Assembly: GCA_963799425.1 (NCBI GenBank)
Contig: CAWCXA010000017.1
Coordinates: 372,001 to 436,000 of the forward strand
Source: CAVWSM01 sp963799425
GTDB taxonomy: Bacteria > Actinomycetota > Actinomycetes > Jiangellales > Jiangellaceae
DNA length: 64,000 bases
Reading direction: 5' to 3'
Of the stretch, positions 1 through 9,670 are shown in pieces; position 1 is the first letter of the stretch, and each line of letters opens with the position of its first letter. A model generated the notes under the pieces. That model was not told where the DNA came from and did not search any database. It was given only the letters and a program-made list of their open reading frames with translations. A program made the translations under genes and the position numbers.

Positions 1-517
1 GTCATTACCGGGGTCGATGCGCTCGGGAGAGTAGGCGAGCAGGAAGTCGCGACCGGCGCGAAGCCCTGTCGCCTCCAGGATTGGGCGGATGACCTGATCC
101 GTGGTGCCCGGATAGGTCGTCGACTCGAGAACTACGAGGCTGCCGCGTCTGCAGGTGGTCAGCCACTGCTCGCGTGGCGGCCTCCACCGAGGCGAGGTCG
201 GGCCGGTGGTCGATCAAAGGAGTAGGCACGCAGATCAGCACCACGTCAGCCGACTCGACCGACACGAGAGAGGTATCGAAGGTGAGGCGCCCGGTGTCGA
301 TCGCGAGAGACAAGACCTCATCGAGCACCCCGGGCACGACGTTGTCTCCGGCCCGCAGGCTGGCGACGCGCTCAGCATCCGTGTCGATCCCAGTGACGCG
401 CATCCCACGCGTCGCTGCGGCGGCCGCAACGGTGAGGCCTACGTACCCCTGACCGATCACGGCAACGTTGACATCGTTGCCCCGCAATCGCCGACGGAGC
501 TGGCCGGCGGACTTCAC
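1..517 (-). pseudogene. Nucleotide-sugar 6-dehydrogenase (UDP-GlcNAc/UDP-ManNAc type), partial and frameshifted
   Basis: N-terminal part of a UDP-sugar 6-dehydrogenase, which oxidises a UDP-hexose to the UDP-uronate with NAD+. The Rossmann motif GQGYVGL lies at residues 22-28 and the VLICVPTPL strand at about 93-101. The frame breaks near position 140, after about residue 125. The sequence continues in another frame through YSPERIDPGN to the window edge, so the C-terminal catalytic cysteine region lies outside. Restoring one G near 140 would rejoin the two halves. The ATG overlaps the stop of the upstream kinase by 4 bases, so the two are cotranscribed. The family resembles WecC/WbpA more than UDP-glucose dehydrogenase, but the exact substrate is inferred. 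It could supply the uronate used by the Gfo/Idh-DegT-WbpD-like cassette at 22.7-27.6 kb. Confidence 0.82.
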
Positions 518-2163
518 GAGACCTCCTCCGTCTTGGGCGTTGCCGCATAACCCTTGATTACCTCTGCTGGGTCAATCGCAGAAGCGGACGGCTGTGGGAC
601 GGGCGACATGTCCGATCGCGGGGGCATAGCGGAGCCGCGGTAGGGGACAATGACGCTCGGCCGGCTGGTGCCGACCAGGACGACGCCGAGCACAGATGCC
701 TCTGCACGTTTGAGCAGCCGGATCAGCTGGCTGGCCTTCTCACTCGTGTCGCGACCAACGCGACTGACGACGAGCGCAGCGTCGACGTGCTGTGCGATGT
801 CGAGGCTCTCACTGGCGACCAGGAGTGGCGCACTGTCGACCAGCACGATGTCAGCTTCCGCGCGGGCTGACTCGACGACCTCGGCGAAGCGCATCACCAG
901 CGCTGCAGTTGTGCCGGGAGTCGACCCGTTGGTGACGAGCCGCACACCAGGAATGCTGGTCTGCCGGGCAACATTGCCGAGGTTGATGTCGTCGTTGCGG
1001 GCGAGCAGCTCGCTCAGTCCAACGGTGCCGTTGGCGTCCAGGTAGTCCTGCATCTCAGGATTACGGAAGTCACAGTCGATCACGAGGACATTCATCCCGA
1101 CTTCGGCGAGCGCCGCCGCCAGGTTGGCGGTCGTCGACGACTTGCCCTCTCGCGCCGCGACCGAGGTCATCATGATGACGCGTGTCTGCCGCGGGCCGCC
1201 GGCCCGACGCCGTCCGCCCTGTCGAAGGATGGCGAACCGCAGTGACCGGTAAGCCTCCGCGTCAACGGAGTGACTACGGCTGTGGACGAAGATTTCGCGA
1301 CGGCGCTGTCCGAGCTGGGCGAGCTCACCCTCGGGATCTCGGCTATGACCGGAGCGTCGAAGGCTGCCTCGATGTCAGGCCTGCGACGGAGCCGGGTGTC
1401 GAGGCGACTCACGATGACGGCTGCGATGGCCCCGAGCAGCAGACCCACGGCGCCGAACACCAGCGCACGCGGCACAGGGCGCACCGGCACGGGGAGCCCG
1501 CCGCCGGAGTGGTCGCCCAGCGACGGGGAGCCGAGCGTTTCGAGGCCCGACTCAGCCGGTGTGTTGTTGAGTTGCTGCAGTTGGCCGTAGAGCTGACCGT
1601 ATCGGGCGACCTCGGCGTCGCGACGCGCCGTGAGGATGGGCACGAGACCTTCGTTGGCGCCGGCGATCTGTGCCTGCAGCTCGGAGACACGGGTGTTGAC
1701 GGAATCCAGCTCCGCCTGCAGCTCTGCCTTCTTGGTTTCGTTGAGCTGTTGCTGCGAGTTACTGAGGAACTGCATGACGCCATTGGCGAATGCAGTCGCC
1801 TTGGCTGAGGCGAGTTGTGCGTTGGGCGCCGTGGCCTCCACCGTCACGCTCAACGCGTCCGGGTCGGCGATTGCAGTCACGGTGGCGGCCAGCTGCGCAG
1901 GATCTCCCGGATGTTGCAAGGCCTCGGCCGCAATTGTGGCAACGTCAGTGTTCGTTACAAGCGTCGCCGCCAAGTAGAGGTTGACCTGGGGCGGTGGCGT
2001 CCCGTGCCGGGATCAGTGTGACAGTGGCCTCGTATTCGTCCGAGGCACGCTGCTCCGCTTTGCTCGGCGCCGTGAACCAGCCGACCAGCCCGGCGACGAC
2101 GACGCACATGACGACGACGTTCCAGTGCCTTCGCAGTGCTGTGATGTACTCGATGCTTTCCAT
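514..2163 (-). pseudogene. Wzz-type chain-length regulator fused to a tyrosine-kinase (BY-kinase) ATPase domain, frameshifted twice
   Basis: Polysaccharide copolymerase that controls chain length and export at the membrane. The N-terminal piece (1945-2163) starts MESIEYITALRRHW and carries the first transmembrane helix. The middle piece (1170-1973) has the coiled periplasmic Wzz region and a second membrane helix (ALVFGAVGLLLGAIAAVIV). The last piece (514-1173) is the cytoplasmic P-loop kinase, with REGKSS (Walker A), VLVIDCDFRNP (A') and IVLVDSAPLL (B). Frame breaks near 1988 (a run of G on the + strand) and near 1263 separate the pieces. Each looks like one missing base, and the rejoined text around the second break reads DAEAYRSLRFA, the normal BY-kinase lead-in. 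The C-terminal tail has only two tyrosines, so the usual tyrosine cluster is weak. It sits directly upstream of the 6-dehydrogenase. Confidence 0.85.
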
Positions 2164-2167
2164 AGCG

Positions 2168-4121
2168 TCAGGCTCCGGTCACCAGTTCGATGGACCATGC
2201 TGGAGCAGGTCTACGGGTGTCATCAGTGCTCTCGGACTCATTAATTCCCCCCGCCGCGGCCAGCGCGAACAATTCGTAGCGTAGTGCCGGATCAGCTGCC
2301 TGCGCCTGCAAATCGAGGCGGGCCAGAGCATCCGCGACCTGTTCGACCGGCAAAGTCTTGGGGTAGACCTTGTTGATTGATGGGTGCGCCGTTGCGAGCA
2401 ACTGCTCCTCGGGTGTGTGCAGGTGCTCTGTTAGCCGTTCGCCGGGACGCATGCCTGTGACGCGGATCTCCACGTCCGACCCGACACCGCGTCCGGAGAG
2501 CCGAATCATGCGGGCGGCCAAGTCGATGATCCTCACCGGCTCGCCCATCTCGAGGATGAAGACCTCGCCGCCCTTGGCCAGTGCTGCAGCCTGCAGGACG
2601 AGCTGGACGGCCTCGCTGATGCTCATGAAGTAGCGGGTCATGCGACCGTCGGTGAGCGTAACGGGACCACCGTTCTCGATCTGCCTCATGAAGGTCGGCA
2701 GGACACTTCCTCGACTGCCGAGTACGTTGCCGAAGCGGACGGCGCAGAAGCTCGACCCGTCCTGCTGCCCGGCCAGGACGACGTGCTCCGCGACGCGTTT
2801 CGAGGCACCCATGACGCTCGTAGGCTCAACCGCTTTGTCGGTCGAGATCAGGATGAATCGCTCGACTCCGATCTCACGTGCGGCACGCACGAGGTTGGCG
2901 GTGCCAAGGCAGTTGGTTCGCACGGCTTCGTCGGGAAACTCTTCGAGAACGGGCACGTGCTTGTGTGCGGCTGCGTGAAAGACGATCTGTGGTCGGTAGC
3001 GGTGCACCAGGCGGCTGATCACCTCGGCATCGCGGATATCCGCGAGGAGCTGCACATGCGTGCCCGGCAGGTCGAGGGCCACGTCGTAGAGATGGGTCTC
3101 ATCGTGGTCGAGCAGGAGGAGCAGTTCTGGCTCGCACGCGGCCACTTGGCGGGCAATCTCCGATCCGATGGAACCGCCGGCCCCGGTCAGCAGCACCCGC
3201 TTGCCGTGGAGGATGGCGCGCACCGCGCCGATGTCTGTCTGCACCTGGTTGCGACCCAGCAGATCCTCGATCGAAAGGTCGCGCAGGTCACGCACGCTCA
3301 CCCGTCCGTTGACCAGTTCGGCGATGCTCGGCAGGACGCGCAGCGGGACCTCTGCCTCCTCGGCCAGGCTCGCCACTCTGCGAACAAGTCGAGCCGGCGG
3401 ATCGCCGACTGCGAGCACGATTTGCTGGGCGCCCAAGTCGCGGACGACGCCGGGAAGGTCGTTGAAGGGGCCCACCACGGGTACGCCGCTCAGGGTGCGC
3501 CCGTGCGTGCCTGTGTCGTCGTCGAGGAAGGCGACAGGTCGGAGGAACGGGTCAGCAGGAGGTCAGCATGTCGCGGGCGAGCGCCGCTCCCGCGGAGCCC
3601 GCTCCCAGAACGACAACGTCTGTGGGCACGACACCGGCGTGCCGACTGTTGAGCGCGAACAGGCGTGCCTGGAATCGAACGAGACCCGCACCAGCGGTCG
3701 ACGCGGCGGTGCCGAGCACGACGACTGACAGCGGCAGCAACCGCGGGCCGAGCAGTGCAAGGACGATCAACGCGCACGTGATCGTCAGGCCGGAGGCCAG
3801 CAGGCGACGAGCTTCGGGGATGCTCGAGTGTCGCCAGATGCGGCCGTACAAGCGCCAGGCCCCGTTGCTGACAATGGTGGCCACGGCAACGAGCGGTGCG
3901 GAGACGAGGAACGTGCGCCAGAACTCGTCCGGGACCGACCCGTCGAAGCGCAGACTCAGTGCGCCGCCCATGGTGAGTACGGCGATCAGCGCGTCGAGCA
4001 GCGCCAGCGGCGCGTCGGCGCGAAGGCGTGCACCAGCCGTTGCGACACGTCGGAGCCACACATCGGACGCCACTCCGGCTGCACCGCGCCCTCGCGTGCT
4101 CGGTGCCGGATATCTCGGCAT
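2168..4121 (-). pseudogene. Membrane SDR, nucleotide-sugar 4,6-dehydratase of the CapD/WbpM/PglF family, frameshifted
   Basis: Probable inverting or retaining UDP-HexNAc 4,6-dehydratase that makes a 4-keto-6-deoxy sugar. The N-terminal part (3552-4121) has several hydrophobic helices and a CoA-binding-like Rossmann fold. The C-terminal part (2168-3478) has the NAD motif GAGGSIGSE and the altered catalytic signature STDKAVEPTSVMGASK, with Met replacing the usual SDR Tyr (MxxxK), as in WbpM and PglF. A frame change near 3555 splits the two parts. Resuming after it, the text PVAFLDDDTG is the expected family sequence, so this was one protein of about 650 residues. It is preceded by a G-run (GGGGGGAC) before the ATG at 4121. 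In context it would feed a 4-aminotransferase such as the DegT protein at 24805. Confidence 0.85.
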
Positions 4122-4269
4122 CGCGTCGTCCCCCCTGGTCTTGCTTCCCTGGCACCATCCTCCCGGCTGACGGCGGGCTTGTACGCACTTTGCGGGAACT
4201 CACGGAAGATCGTCGGCCAGATCGCGCAAACGACCTATCCGGCCGGTTCACGGCTGCAAAGATCCTCAT

Positions 4270-5384
4270 GTGACGCCAGCCGTGCTGCACCTGATCGCGT
4301 CCAACAGCCGGCGTGGTGCAGAGACCTTCGCCAGCGAGCTGCACCGAGCAGCTCGCCGCGCGCGGTGTCGGGTCGAGCATCGCAGCCCTCGCCGATTCCG
4401 GCGCCAGACCAGCGGCTGCCGGTCCCGGTGCTGGGGTCGTCTCGCTACGGGTTGGACACCTTCCAGGAGCTGCGACGGCGGGCCCAAGCCACTGATCTCG
4501 TCGTCGCCCACGGCTCGAGCACGCTGCTCGCGTCGGCCGTTGGTCTGGTCGGCACACACGTGCCGTTCGTCTACCTGAGCATCGGAGACCCGACGCACTG
4601 GGCGGCCGATCCGCTCCGGCGCGTGCGTGTCGGTCTGTTCCTGCGTCGGGCGCACCGGGTGGTTGCCATCTGCGAAGCCGCCCGGGCGAGTCTCATCCGC
4701 CATTTCCGGCTTGACCCCGAGCACGTCGTCGTGATTCCCAATGGCCGTTCGGCGAAGCGGTTCGCGCCAGCCTCGCTGGGTGCCCGGTCCAGCGCTCAGC
4801 GCCATTTCGAGCTACCGGTCACGGGATCGTCTGTCGTCGTGGGGTTCGTGGGCGCCCTGAGCCGGGAGAAGCGTCCGGATGTGGCTGTTCGCGCGATCGC
4901 GCAGTTGCCGGATGTCCACCTGGTCCTCGCCGGTGACGGTCCGCAGCGCGCGGAGATTGAGTCGTTGGCAGCACGGCTGGCGCCCGGTCGAGTGCACTTT
5001 CTCGGAAGCGTCGATCGTGTCGAGGCGGTCTACGCGGCTGTCGACGCCGTGCTCGTGACCAGCGACAGCGAAGGCGTTCCCGGCGTGCTGATCGAGGCGG
5101 GACTCTGCGCGGTTCCGGTCGTCGCCACAAGCGTCGGTTGGGTCGACCAGGTGGTTGTTGACGGAGTGACGGGAGTGCTCGTCCCACCAAACAGGCCAGA
5201 CCTTATTGCGCAGGCCGTCCTTCGCGTTGCGCAGCAGAGCGAAGAGATGGGCCGTCGAGCTCGTGAGCACTGCGTCGCCCGCTTCGAGCTCGACCTCGTC
5301 GTGGATGCGTGGTCCGCTCTCGTCGCCGATGTCGCCGCCGAGAATTCTGGCATTCGCCTGCGACGGCAGCCAGGGCGAACCTAG
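4270..5384 (+). pseudogene. Glycosyltransferase family 4, frameshifted near its N-terminus
   Basis: Retaining GT-B glycosyltransferase of the polysaccharide locus. The GTG at 4270 starts an N-terminal strand followed by RRGAETFASEL, the usual GT4 nucleotide-sugar loop. The frame changes near 4340 and again near 4405, and then stays open to 5384. The open C-terminal half has VVIPNGRS, FVGALSREKRPD, LAGDGPQ and the donor-site segment SDSEGVPGVLIEAGLCAVPVV (E-x7-E type). Read through the breaks, the protein would be about 370 residues, normal for GT4. It is transcribed divergently from the 4,6-dehydratase, with 148 bases between starts. The acceptor and donor sugars cannot be deduced. Confidence 0.8.
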
Positions 5385-5470
5385 AGTCGCTGTCGCAAGA
5401 CGTGCGCTCTGGGGGGACGCGTGGGGGCTTGGTTGACGGTCGACAGCGTGCGCCTGCGTCGGTGCGTGCC

Positions 5471-6256
5471 ATGAGGGCGATCGTGAAGCGACAGCTCGCG
5501 CGCATCGGACAAGGGGGCGCGGCGCGTGGACAGAGCCTGCTCATCTATCACCGGGTGGGCGGCGGCTCACCGGACGAGCGGGATCTGAGCCCGGCCGCGT
5601 TCGCCGCCCAAGTCGAGCTCCTGTCGAGCAGTGACGTCGTCTCGTTGGATGAAGCGGGTGACCGGTTGGAACGTGGTGACGAGCGCCCCGGCGTCGTACT
5701 CACCTTCGACGACGGCTTCCGTGACGTCTACGACCACGCGTGGCCGTTGCTGCGCGAGCGACGGCTGCCCTTCACCGTCTACCTCGCCAGCGCCTATGTC
5801 GGCAGTGTCATGCACTGGGATGGCTCCACCGCCAAGGCGGCGGGGCCGGCGCTGACCTGGTCACAGCTCGCGGAGATGGTCGACTCCGGGTTGTGCACCA
5901 TCGGCAACCACACGCACACCCATGCGCGCCCGGAGGAACTCACCGAGGAAGAGATCGACAGGTGCTCGCACGAGATCGAGTCTCGTCTGGGGGTGCGTCC
6001 TAGGCACTTCACCTACCCATGGGGCATCCGTGTGCCGGCGGCGGAGCCGTCGCTACGCCGCCGTTTCCGCACAGCCTCGACGGGGGAGCTGGGACGCAAC
6101 TCGCCAGGCGTCGACCCGATGCGTCTGCGCCGCATTCCTGTGCGCAACACAGATCCGGTTGAGTTCTTCCACGCGAAACTTGCCGGTGGGCTCGCTGCCG
6201 AACGGACCTACGCCGCCCTGGTGTCGGTCGGTAAGAGGGTCGGTCTGCGTGCCTGA
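5471..6256 (+). CDS. Polysaccharide deacetylase family protein (NodB domain, CE4)
   Basis: Predicted metal-dependent deacetylase of 261 residues acting on N-acetylated polysaccharide or lipid-linked sugar. The NodB signature TFDDGF is at residues 78-83, giving the general base and metal Asp. The metal histidines lie in NHTHTH (147-151). A third motif, FTYPWG, follows at about residue 178. No signal peptide is evident, as in short cytoplasmic or export-coupled EPS deacetylases. I chose the ATG at 5471. An in-frame TTG at 5429, placed behind the G-runs at 5411-5416 and 5423-5427, is a possible longer start. A TAGAGT hexamer at 5382-5387, which contains the stop of the preceding gene, could be its -10 element. 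The next gene starts 8 bases inside this one. Confidence 0.85.
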   Translation: MRAIVKRQLARIGQGGAARGQSLLIYHRVGGGSPDERDLSPAAFAAQVELLSSSDVVSLDEAGDRLERGDERPGVVLTFDDGFRDVYDHAWPLLRERRLPFTVYLASAYVGSVMHWDGSTAKAAGPALTWSQLAEMVDSGLCTIGNHTHTHARPEELTEEEIDRCSHEIESRLGVRPRHFTYPWGIRVPAAEPSLRRRFRTASTGELGRNSPGVDPMRLRRIPVRNTDPVEFFHAKLAGGLAAERTYAALVSVGKRVGLRA

Positions 6257-7409
6257 GCCAGTGCGACTCACTCACCCAAGTGGACGGCCCTTGCGGGTCG
6301 CACACCTGACGACCGTCGACATGAGCCTCGCCCTTTTGCTCGAGACTGAGCTGCGGGTTGACGTCGAAGCCGGCTTCGAGACCTACGGGATCAGTGCTCC
6401 CGGGACGTACGTCCCACGTGTTGAGGCACTGGGCGTGCGCCACGTCCCGGTCCACTCGCTTACCCGGGCGTGGAGTGTAGGCCAGGACTTGCGCGCCGCG
6501 CGTGAGCTTCGATCGGTGCTTCGCCGTATCAAGCCTGACGTCCTCCACACGCACAACCCGAAGACCGGGGTGCTCGGCCGGCTTCTCGGGCGCCTGTCCG
6601 GCGTTCCGGTGATCGTCAACACCTGCCACGGGCTGTGGCTGCGACCAGAGGATCGCTGGGCTCGCCGGACCTTCGTGCTTGGTGCGGAAATCGTCTCTGC
6701 TCAGGCATCCCATGCCGAGCTCTACCAGAACTCCGCCGACCAGGACCGACTTGTCCGGTGGGTGTGGCGCAAGCCCAGCGAGGTGGTCGGCAACGGTATC
6801 GACCTAGCGCGGTTCCGCCGCGATGACGTCGCTCGCCGGAGGGTTCGCGACGCGCTCGGCATCGCTGACGACGACATCCTGGTGGGTTGTGTCGGCCGAC
6901 GAGTAGCCGAGAAGGGCATCTCTGAGTTCGTGGAAGCCGCCCGGCTACTTAGCGACCGCGCAACTTTCGTCTGGGCAGGGCCCGACGACCCGGACAAGCT
7001 TGATGCGGTGCCCGAGCGTGACCCGGCGGTCCTGTGGTTGGGGGAGTGGCAGGAGATGCCTGCGCTGTACTCGGCGCTCGACGTCTTCGTTCTGGCCTCC
7101 TATCGGGAGGGCTTCTCACGCTCGGCGATGGAGGCAGCGGCCTGCGGCCTACCCATGGTGCTCACCGACATCCGTGGCTGTCGTGAGATCGGGACACATG
7201 GCGAGGAGCTGCTCCTCGTGCCAGCAGGGAACTCACAGGGCCTTGCAGCAGCCATAGGGCAACTGCTCGACGATCCGGTCGAGCGACGGCGGATGGGAAA
7301 GCGGGCCGCGGACCATGCGCACGAGACATTCGACCAGGTCGCGATTGCTCGACGGTCGATCGACACCTACCGCGAAGTGGCTCGTCGAAGATCGTTGCAC
7401 TGGGGCTAG
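6249..7409 (+). CDS. Glycosyltransferase family 4 (GT-B)
   Basis: Intact 386-residue GT-B enzyme. The N-terminal domain carries the HTHNPKTGVLGRL motif, in which a His precedes a Gly-rich acceptor loop. The C-terminal domain has EVVGNGIDLARF, GRRVAEKGISEF and ASYREGFSRSAMEAAACGLP, the E-x7-E donor phosphate-binding region typical of GT4 and of WcaC/PglA-like enzymes. The GTG at 6249 overlaps the deacetylase stop by 8 bases, which fixes the start and implies translational coupling. It probably adds an early sugar of the repeat unit, since it directly precedes the priming phosphoglycosyltransferase. The donor is not predictable. Confidence 0.87.
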   Translation: MPEPVRLTHPSGRPLRVAHLTTVDMSLALLLETELRVDVEAGFETYGISAPGTYVPRVEALGVRHVPVHSLTRAWSVGQDLRAARELRSVLRRIKPDVLHTHNPKTGVLGRLLGRLSGVPVIVNTCHGLWLRPEDRWARRTFVLGAEIVSAQASHAELYQNSADQDRLVRWVWRKPSEVVGNGIDLARFRRDDVARRRVRDALGIADDDILVGCVGRRVAEKGISEFVEAARLLSDRATFVWAGPDDPDKLDAVPERDPAVLWLGEWQEMPALYSALDVFVLASYREGFSRSAMEAAACGLPMVLTDIRGCREIGTHGEELLLVPAGNSQGLAAAIGQLLDDPVERRRMGKRAADHAHETFDQVAIARRSIDTYREVARRRSLHWG

Positions 7410-7433
7410 CGAACTTGCTTTGGGGGGACAGTC

Positions 7434-8093
7434 ATGAGGCGTTGCGTCGACCTGGCCACGGCCATCCTGCTTGGTCTGCTGATCCTGCCCATCCTGGCTG
7501 GCGTGGCAGTGGCTGTCCGGATCGGCCTTGGGTCGCCCGTGATCTTCACGCAGCGTCGCACGGGCTGGCGCGGGAGGGAGTTCACGATCGTGAAGTTCCG
7601 AACCATGCGAGCCGCCGCCTTCGAAGGCGAGCCGGACGCCGCACGGGAGTCACGCTTCGGCCAGCTGTTGCGGGCGTCGAGTCTCGATGAGCTCCCGCAG
7701 TTGTGGAACATCCTGCGCGGCGACATGAGCTTAATCGGTCCGCGGCCGACGCTGCCTGACCAGGTCGTGCACTACTCCGAGCGACAGCGTGGCCGGCTTG
7801 CAGTCCGACCTGGAATCACGGGTTGGGCGCAGGTGTGCGGACGCAACTCGTTGTCTTGGCCCGAACGCATCGAGCTCGACCTGTGGTACGTCGCCAATCG
7901 TTCCGCCGCGCTGGACTCGAGGATCGTTCTGCGGACGATGGCGCGGCTTGTCCGACCCAGCGGCGTAATGGGTCAGGGAGGCGTCAACCCCGGCTTCCCT
8001 TCGTCCTCGGACCCGGCGATCCATCCCGCTGACGTGGTAACCCCGAACAGGACGGCTCCGGTCAGCGTGACGAGCGGAAACTCTGCCACGTAG
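7434..8093 (+). CDS. Monotopic phosphoglycosyltransferase (PglC/WcaJ-type sugar transferase)
   Basis: Priming enzyme that transfers a sugar-1-phosphate from a UDP-sugar to undecaprenyl phosphate on the inner membrane face. The 219-residue length matches the minimal PglC class rather than the large WbaP class. One N-terminal re-entrant helix (about residues 7-30) is followed by FTQRRTGWRG, IVKFRTM and the catalytic Asp-Glu pair D85-E86 in SSLDELPQLWN. The GDMSLIGPRP and RPGITGWAQV motifs follow. The last 40 residues are not family-like, and the frame runs 121 bases into the convergent ligase gene, so the true C-terminus could be shorter. The start has a strong G-run (GGGGGGACAG) 7 bases ahead. 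With the PglF-, PglE- and PglD-like genes nearby it could use a bacillosamine-type donor (inference). Confidence 0.9.
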   Translation: MRRCVDLATAILLGLLILPILAGVAVAVRIGLGSPVIFTQRRTGWRGREFTIVKFRTMRAAAFEGEPDAARESRFGQLLRASSLDELPQLWNILRGDMSLIGPRPTLPDQVVHYSERQRGRLAVRPGITGWAQVCGRNSLSWPERIELDLWYVANRSAALDSRIVLRTMARLVRPSGVMGQGGVNPGFPSSSDPAIHPADVVTPNRTAPVSVTSGNSAT

Positions 8094-9026
8094 TCGACGG
8101 CCGCCTGCATCCCGAATGCCGCAACTGATGCTGCTCCCAAAGCCGCAAGGGCATGGCTTCGAGAGAGCAACACCAGGGCGGCGATGACCCACACCAGCAG
8201 CAGCGAGAGCAACACGATCGCCGGGTAACCCTGCTCGGCGCCTTGCTCCAGAGGCAGGGAGTGCGCCCAACGAAGATCCGCGTCTGAGCGCGCAGTCGGG
8301 CTCACGGTGGCGAACGCTCCAGGGCCGACTCCTGTCTTCGGTGACTCGCCGAGCACCTGCACAGCTTCTTGCCACAGCGCCCGTCGATTGTGATCGAACA
8401 AATGCCGGTCCGCCAGCCCCAGGAAAGCCCGCGTTGCGGCTATCGACCAACGAGGCCACGACTACTAGAACCGGAGCCAATGCGATCAAGGCCGTAGGCC
8501 ACCGGGCGGTGAGGCGACGCGCAGATAGCCCGACGACGAGTACGAGCAAGCCGGCTGCTATGCCCATGGCGGACCCCGTAGGCACAAGAAATGCGAGCAT
8601 CCCCACCGCCGCTAGCCCGAGCCGCGACCGCCACAACGCACTAGGTGCGAGGTTGGCTGCTATCAGCGCCGCCGCCATGCCTTGCACGATCAACGCAGCG
8701 TCGGCGTTGGGATAGCCGAGGGTCCATCCAAACGTGGGAGAAACAAGGGAGACGGTCATTGCCAGAGCGAGAAGTCCGATACCTGCTGTGATCGCCACCG
8801 TCACGGCGAACCCTCGAACCACGCCTGCCGATCTGCCCGCTGCAACAGCCGCGCCCAGGGCAGCAAAAAGCGCGCACTGTCGCCACGGCGAGCCGCCCTC
8901 GACCTGAGCGCTGACGACAGCCCAGAGCGCGGCGACGACGAGCAAGGCGATGCCTACGATGTTGAGCCATAGCCGTCGCCTGTTGGCGGTGTCGGCCAGT
9001 TCCGGCTTTGCCAGTCCGGAGCTCAC
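7973..9026 (-). pseudogene. O-antigen ligase/polymerase-like membrane protein, frameshifted
   Basis: Multi-pass membrane protein of about 350 residues, probably the Wzy-type polymerase or the ligase of the locus. The N-terminal part (from the GTG at 9026) contains about six hydrophobic helices. The frame changes near 8400. The following part contains FDHNRRALWQEAVQ, GVGPGAF and HSLPLEQGAEQGYP, which match the Wzy_C periplasmic loop (H-x-L with a late Gln/Glu), and then three more helices. Its start lies only about 20 bases from the divergent acyltransferase start, and its 3' end overlaps the convergent phosphoglycosyltransferase by 121 bases. It is the only Wzy-like gene I see in the window. 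Confidence 0.75.
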
Positions 9027-9046
9027 GCGGTCCGTGTCCTGTCAGG

Positions 9047-9664
9047 ATGGCGACCGTGAAACTGTTTATCGCTGGAGCCGGGGGCCTCGGACGGGAGACG
9101 CTCGATGCAGCTCTTGCTGGGCAGGTGGACGTCAGCGGCTTCCTCGACGACGCCCGCGGCGGCGAGGTGGTGCGCGGGGTACCCGTCCTGCTCCCAGGTG
9201 AAGCTCCCTCCGGGGGGAGCTACGTGGTGGGGATCGCCGACCCGCATGCTCGCCGTCGGCTCGTCGACCTGCTTGCGGAGCGAGGTCTGTCGGCGACCAT
9301 AGTCGTGCATCCACGCGCGATAATCGGCCCGGAGACGAGCGTGGACGAGGGCTGCATCGTGCTCGGTGGTGCGCATGTGTCCAGCAGCGTCCGCCTCGGC
9401 GCCCACTCCCAGGTGCATTACAACGCCACGGTCGGGCATGATGCGGTGTTCGGCGACTTCGTCACTGTCTATCCGGGCGCGAACGTCTCCGGCTCGGTGA
9501 CTCTCGAGGACAACGTCACTGTGGGAAGCAATGCGGTCGTGCTGCAGGGCCGAGTCGTCGGTCGAGGAGCATTTGTCGGAGCGGGCGCCGTCGTGACGCG
9601 AGATGTCGAGCCGGGCGTCGTCGTGGTTGGCGCGCCCGCGCGTCCCCTGAGGCCACAGCATTGA
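9047..9664 (+). CDS. NeuD/PglD-family sugar acyltransferase (left-handed beta-helix)
   Basis: Predicted acetyl-CoA-dependent N- or O-acetyltransferase of 205 residues. The N-terminal nucleotide-sugar-binding half begins KLFIAGAGGLGRE, the Gly-rich loop of PglD and NeuD. The C-terminal half is built of hexapeptide repeats (about residues 85-190), with the catalytic-type His in VGHDAVFGDF and the closing GAGAVVTRDVEPGVVVVGAPA. The ATG at 9047 puts the Gly-rich loop where PglD has it, and upstream in-frame starts would only add a nonhomologous tail. It may acetylate the 4-amino group made by the DegT aminotransferase, as PglD does, or act as a sialic-acid-type O-acetyltransferase. The sequence alone does not decide. 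Confidence 0.85.
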   Translation: MATVKLFIAGAGGLGRETLDAALAGQVDVSGFLDDARGGEVVRGVPVLLPGEAPSGGSYVVGIADPHARRRLVDLLAERGLSATIVVHPRAIIGPETSVDEGCIVLGGAHVSSSVRLGAHSQVHYNATVGHDAVFGDFVTVYPGANVSGSVTLEDNVTVGSNAVVLQGRVVGRGAFVGAGAVVTRDVEPGVVVVGAPARPLRPQH

Positions 9665-9670
9665 CCGCGC

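Noticed and set aside
3828..4400. Plus-strand extension of the GT4 frame upstream of 4270
   Set aside because: It lies antisense to the N-terminal half of the 4,6-dehydratase and is not glycosyltransferase-like. The frame only becomes coding after the break near 4405.
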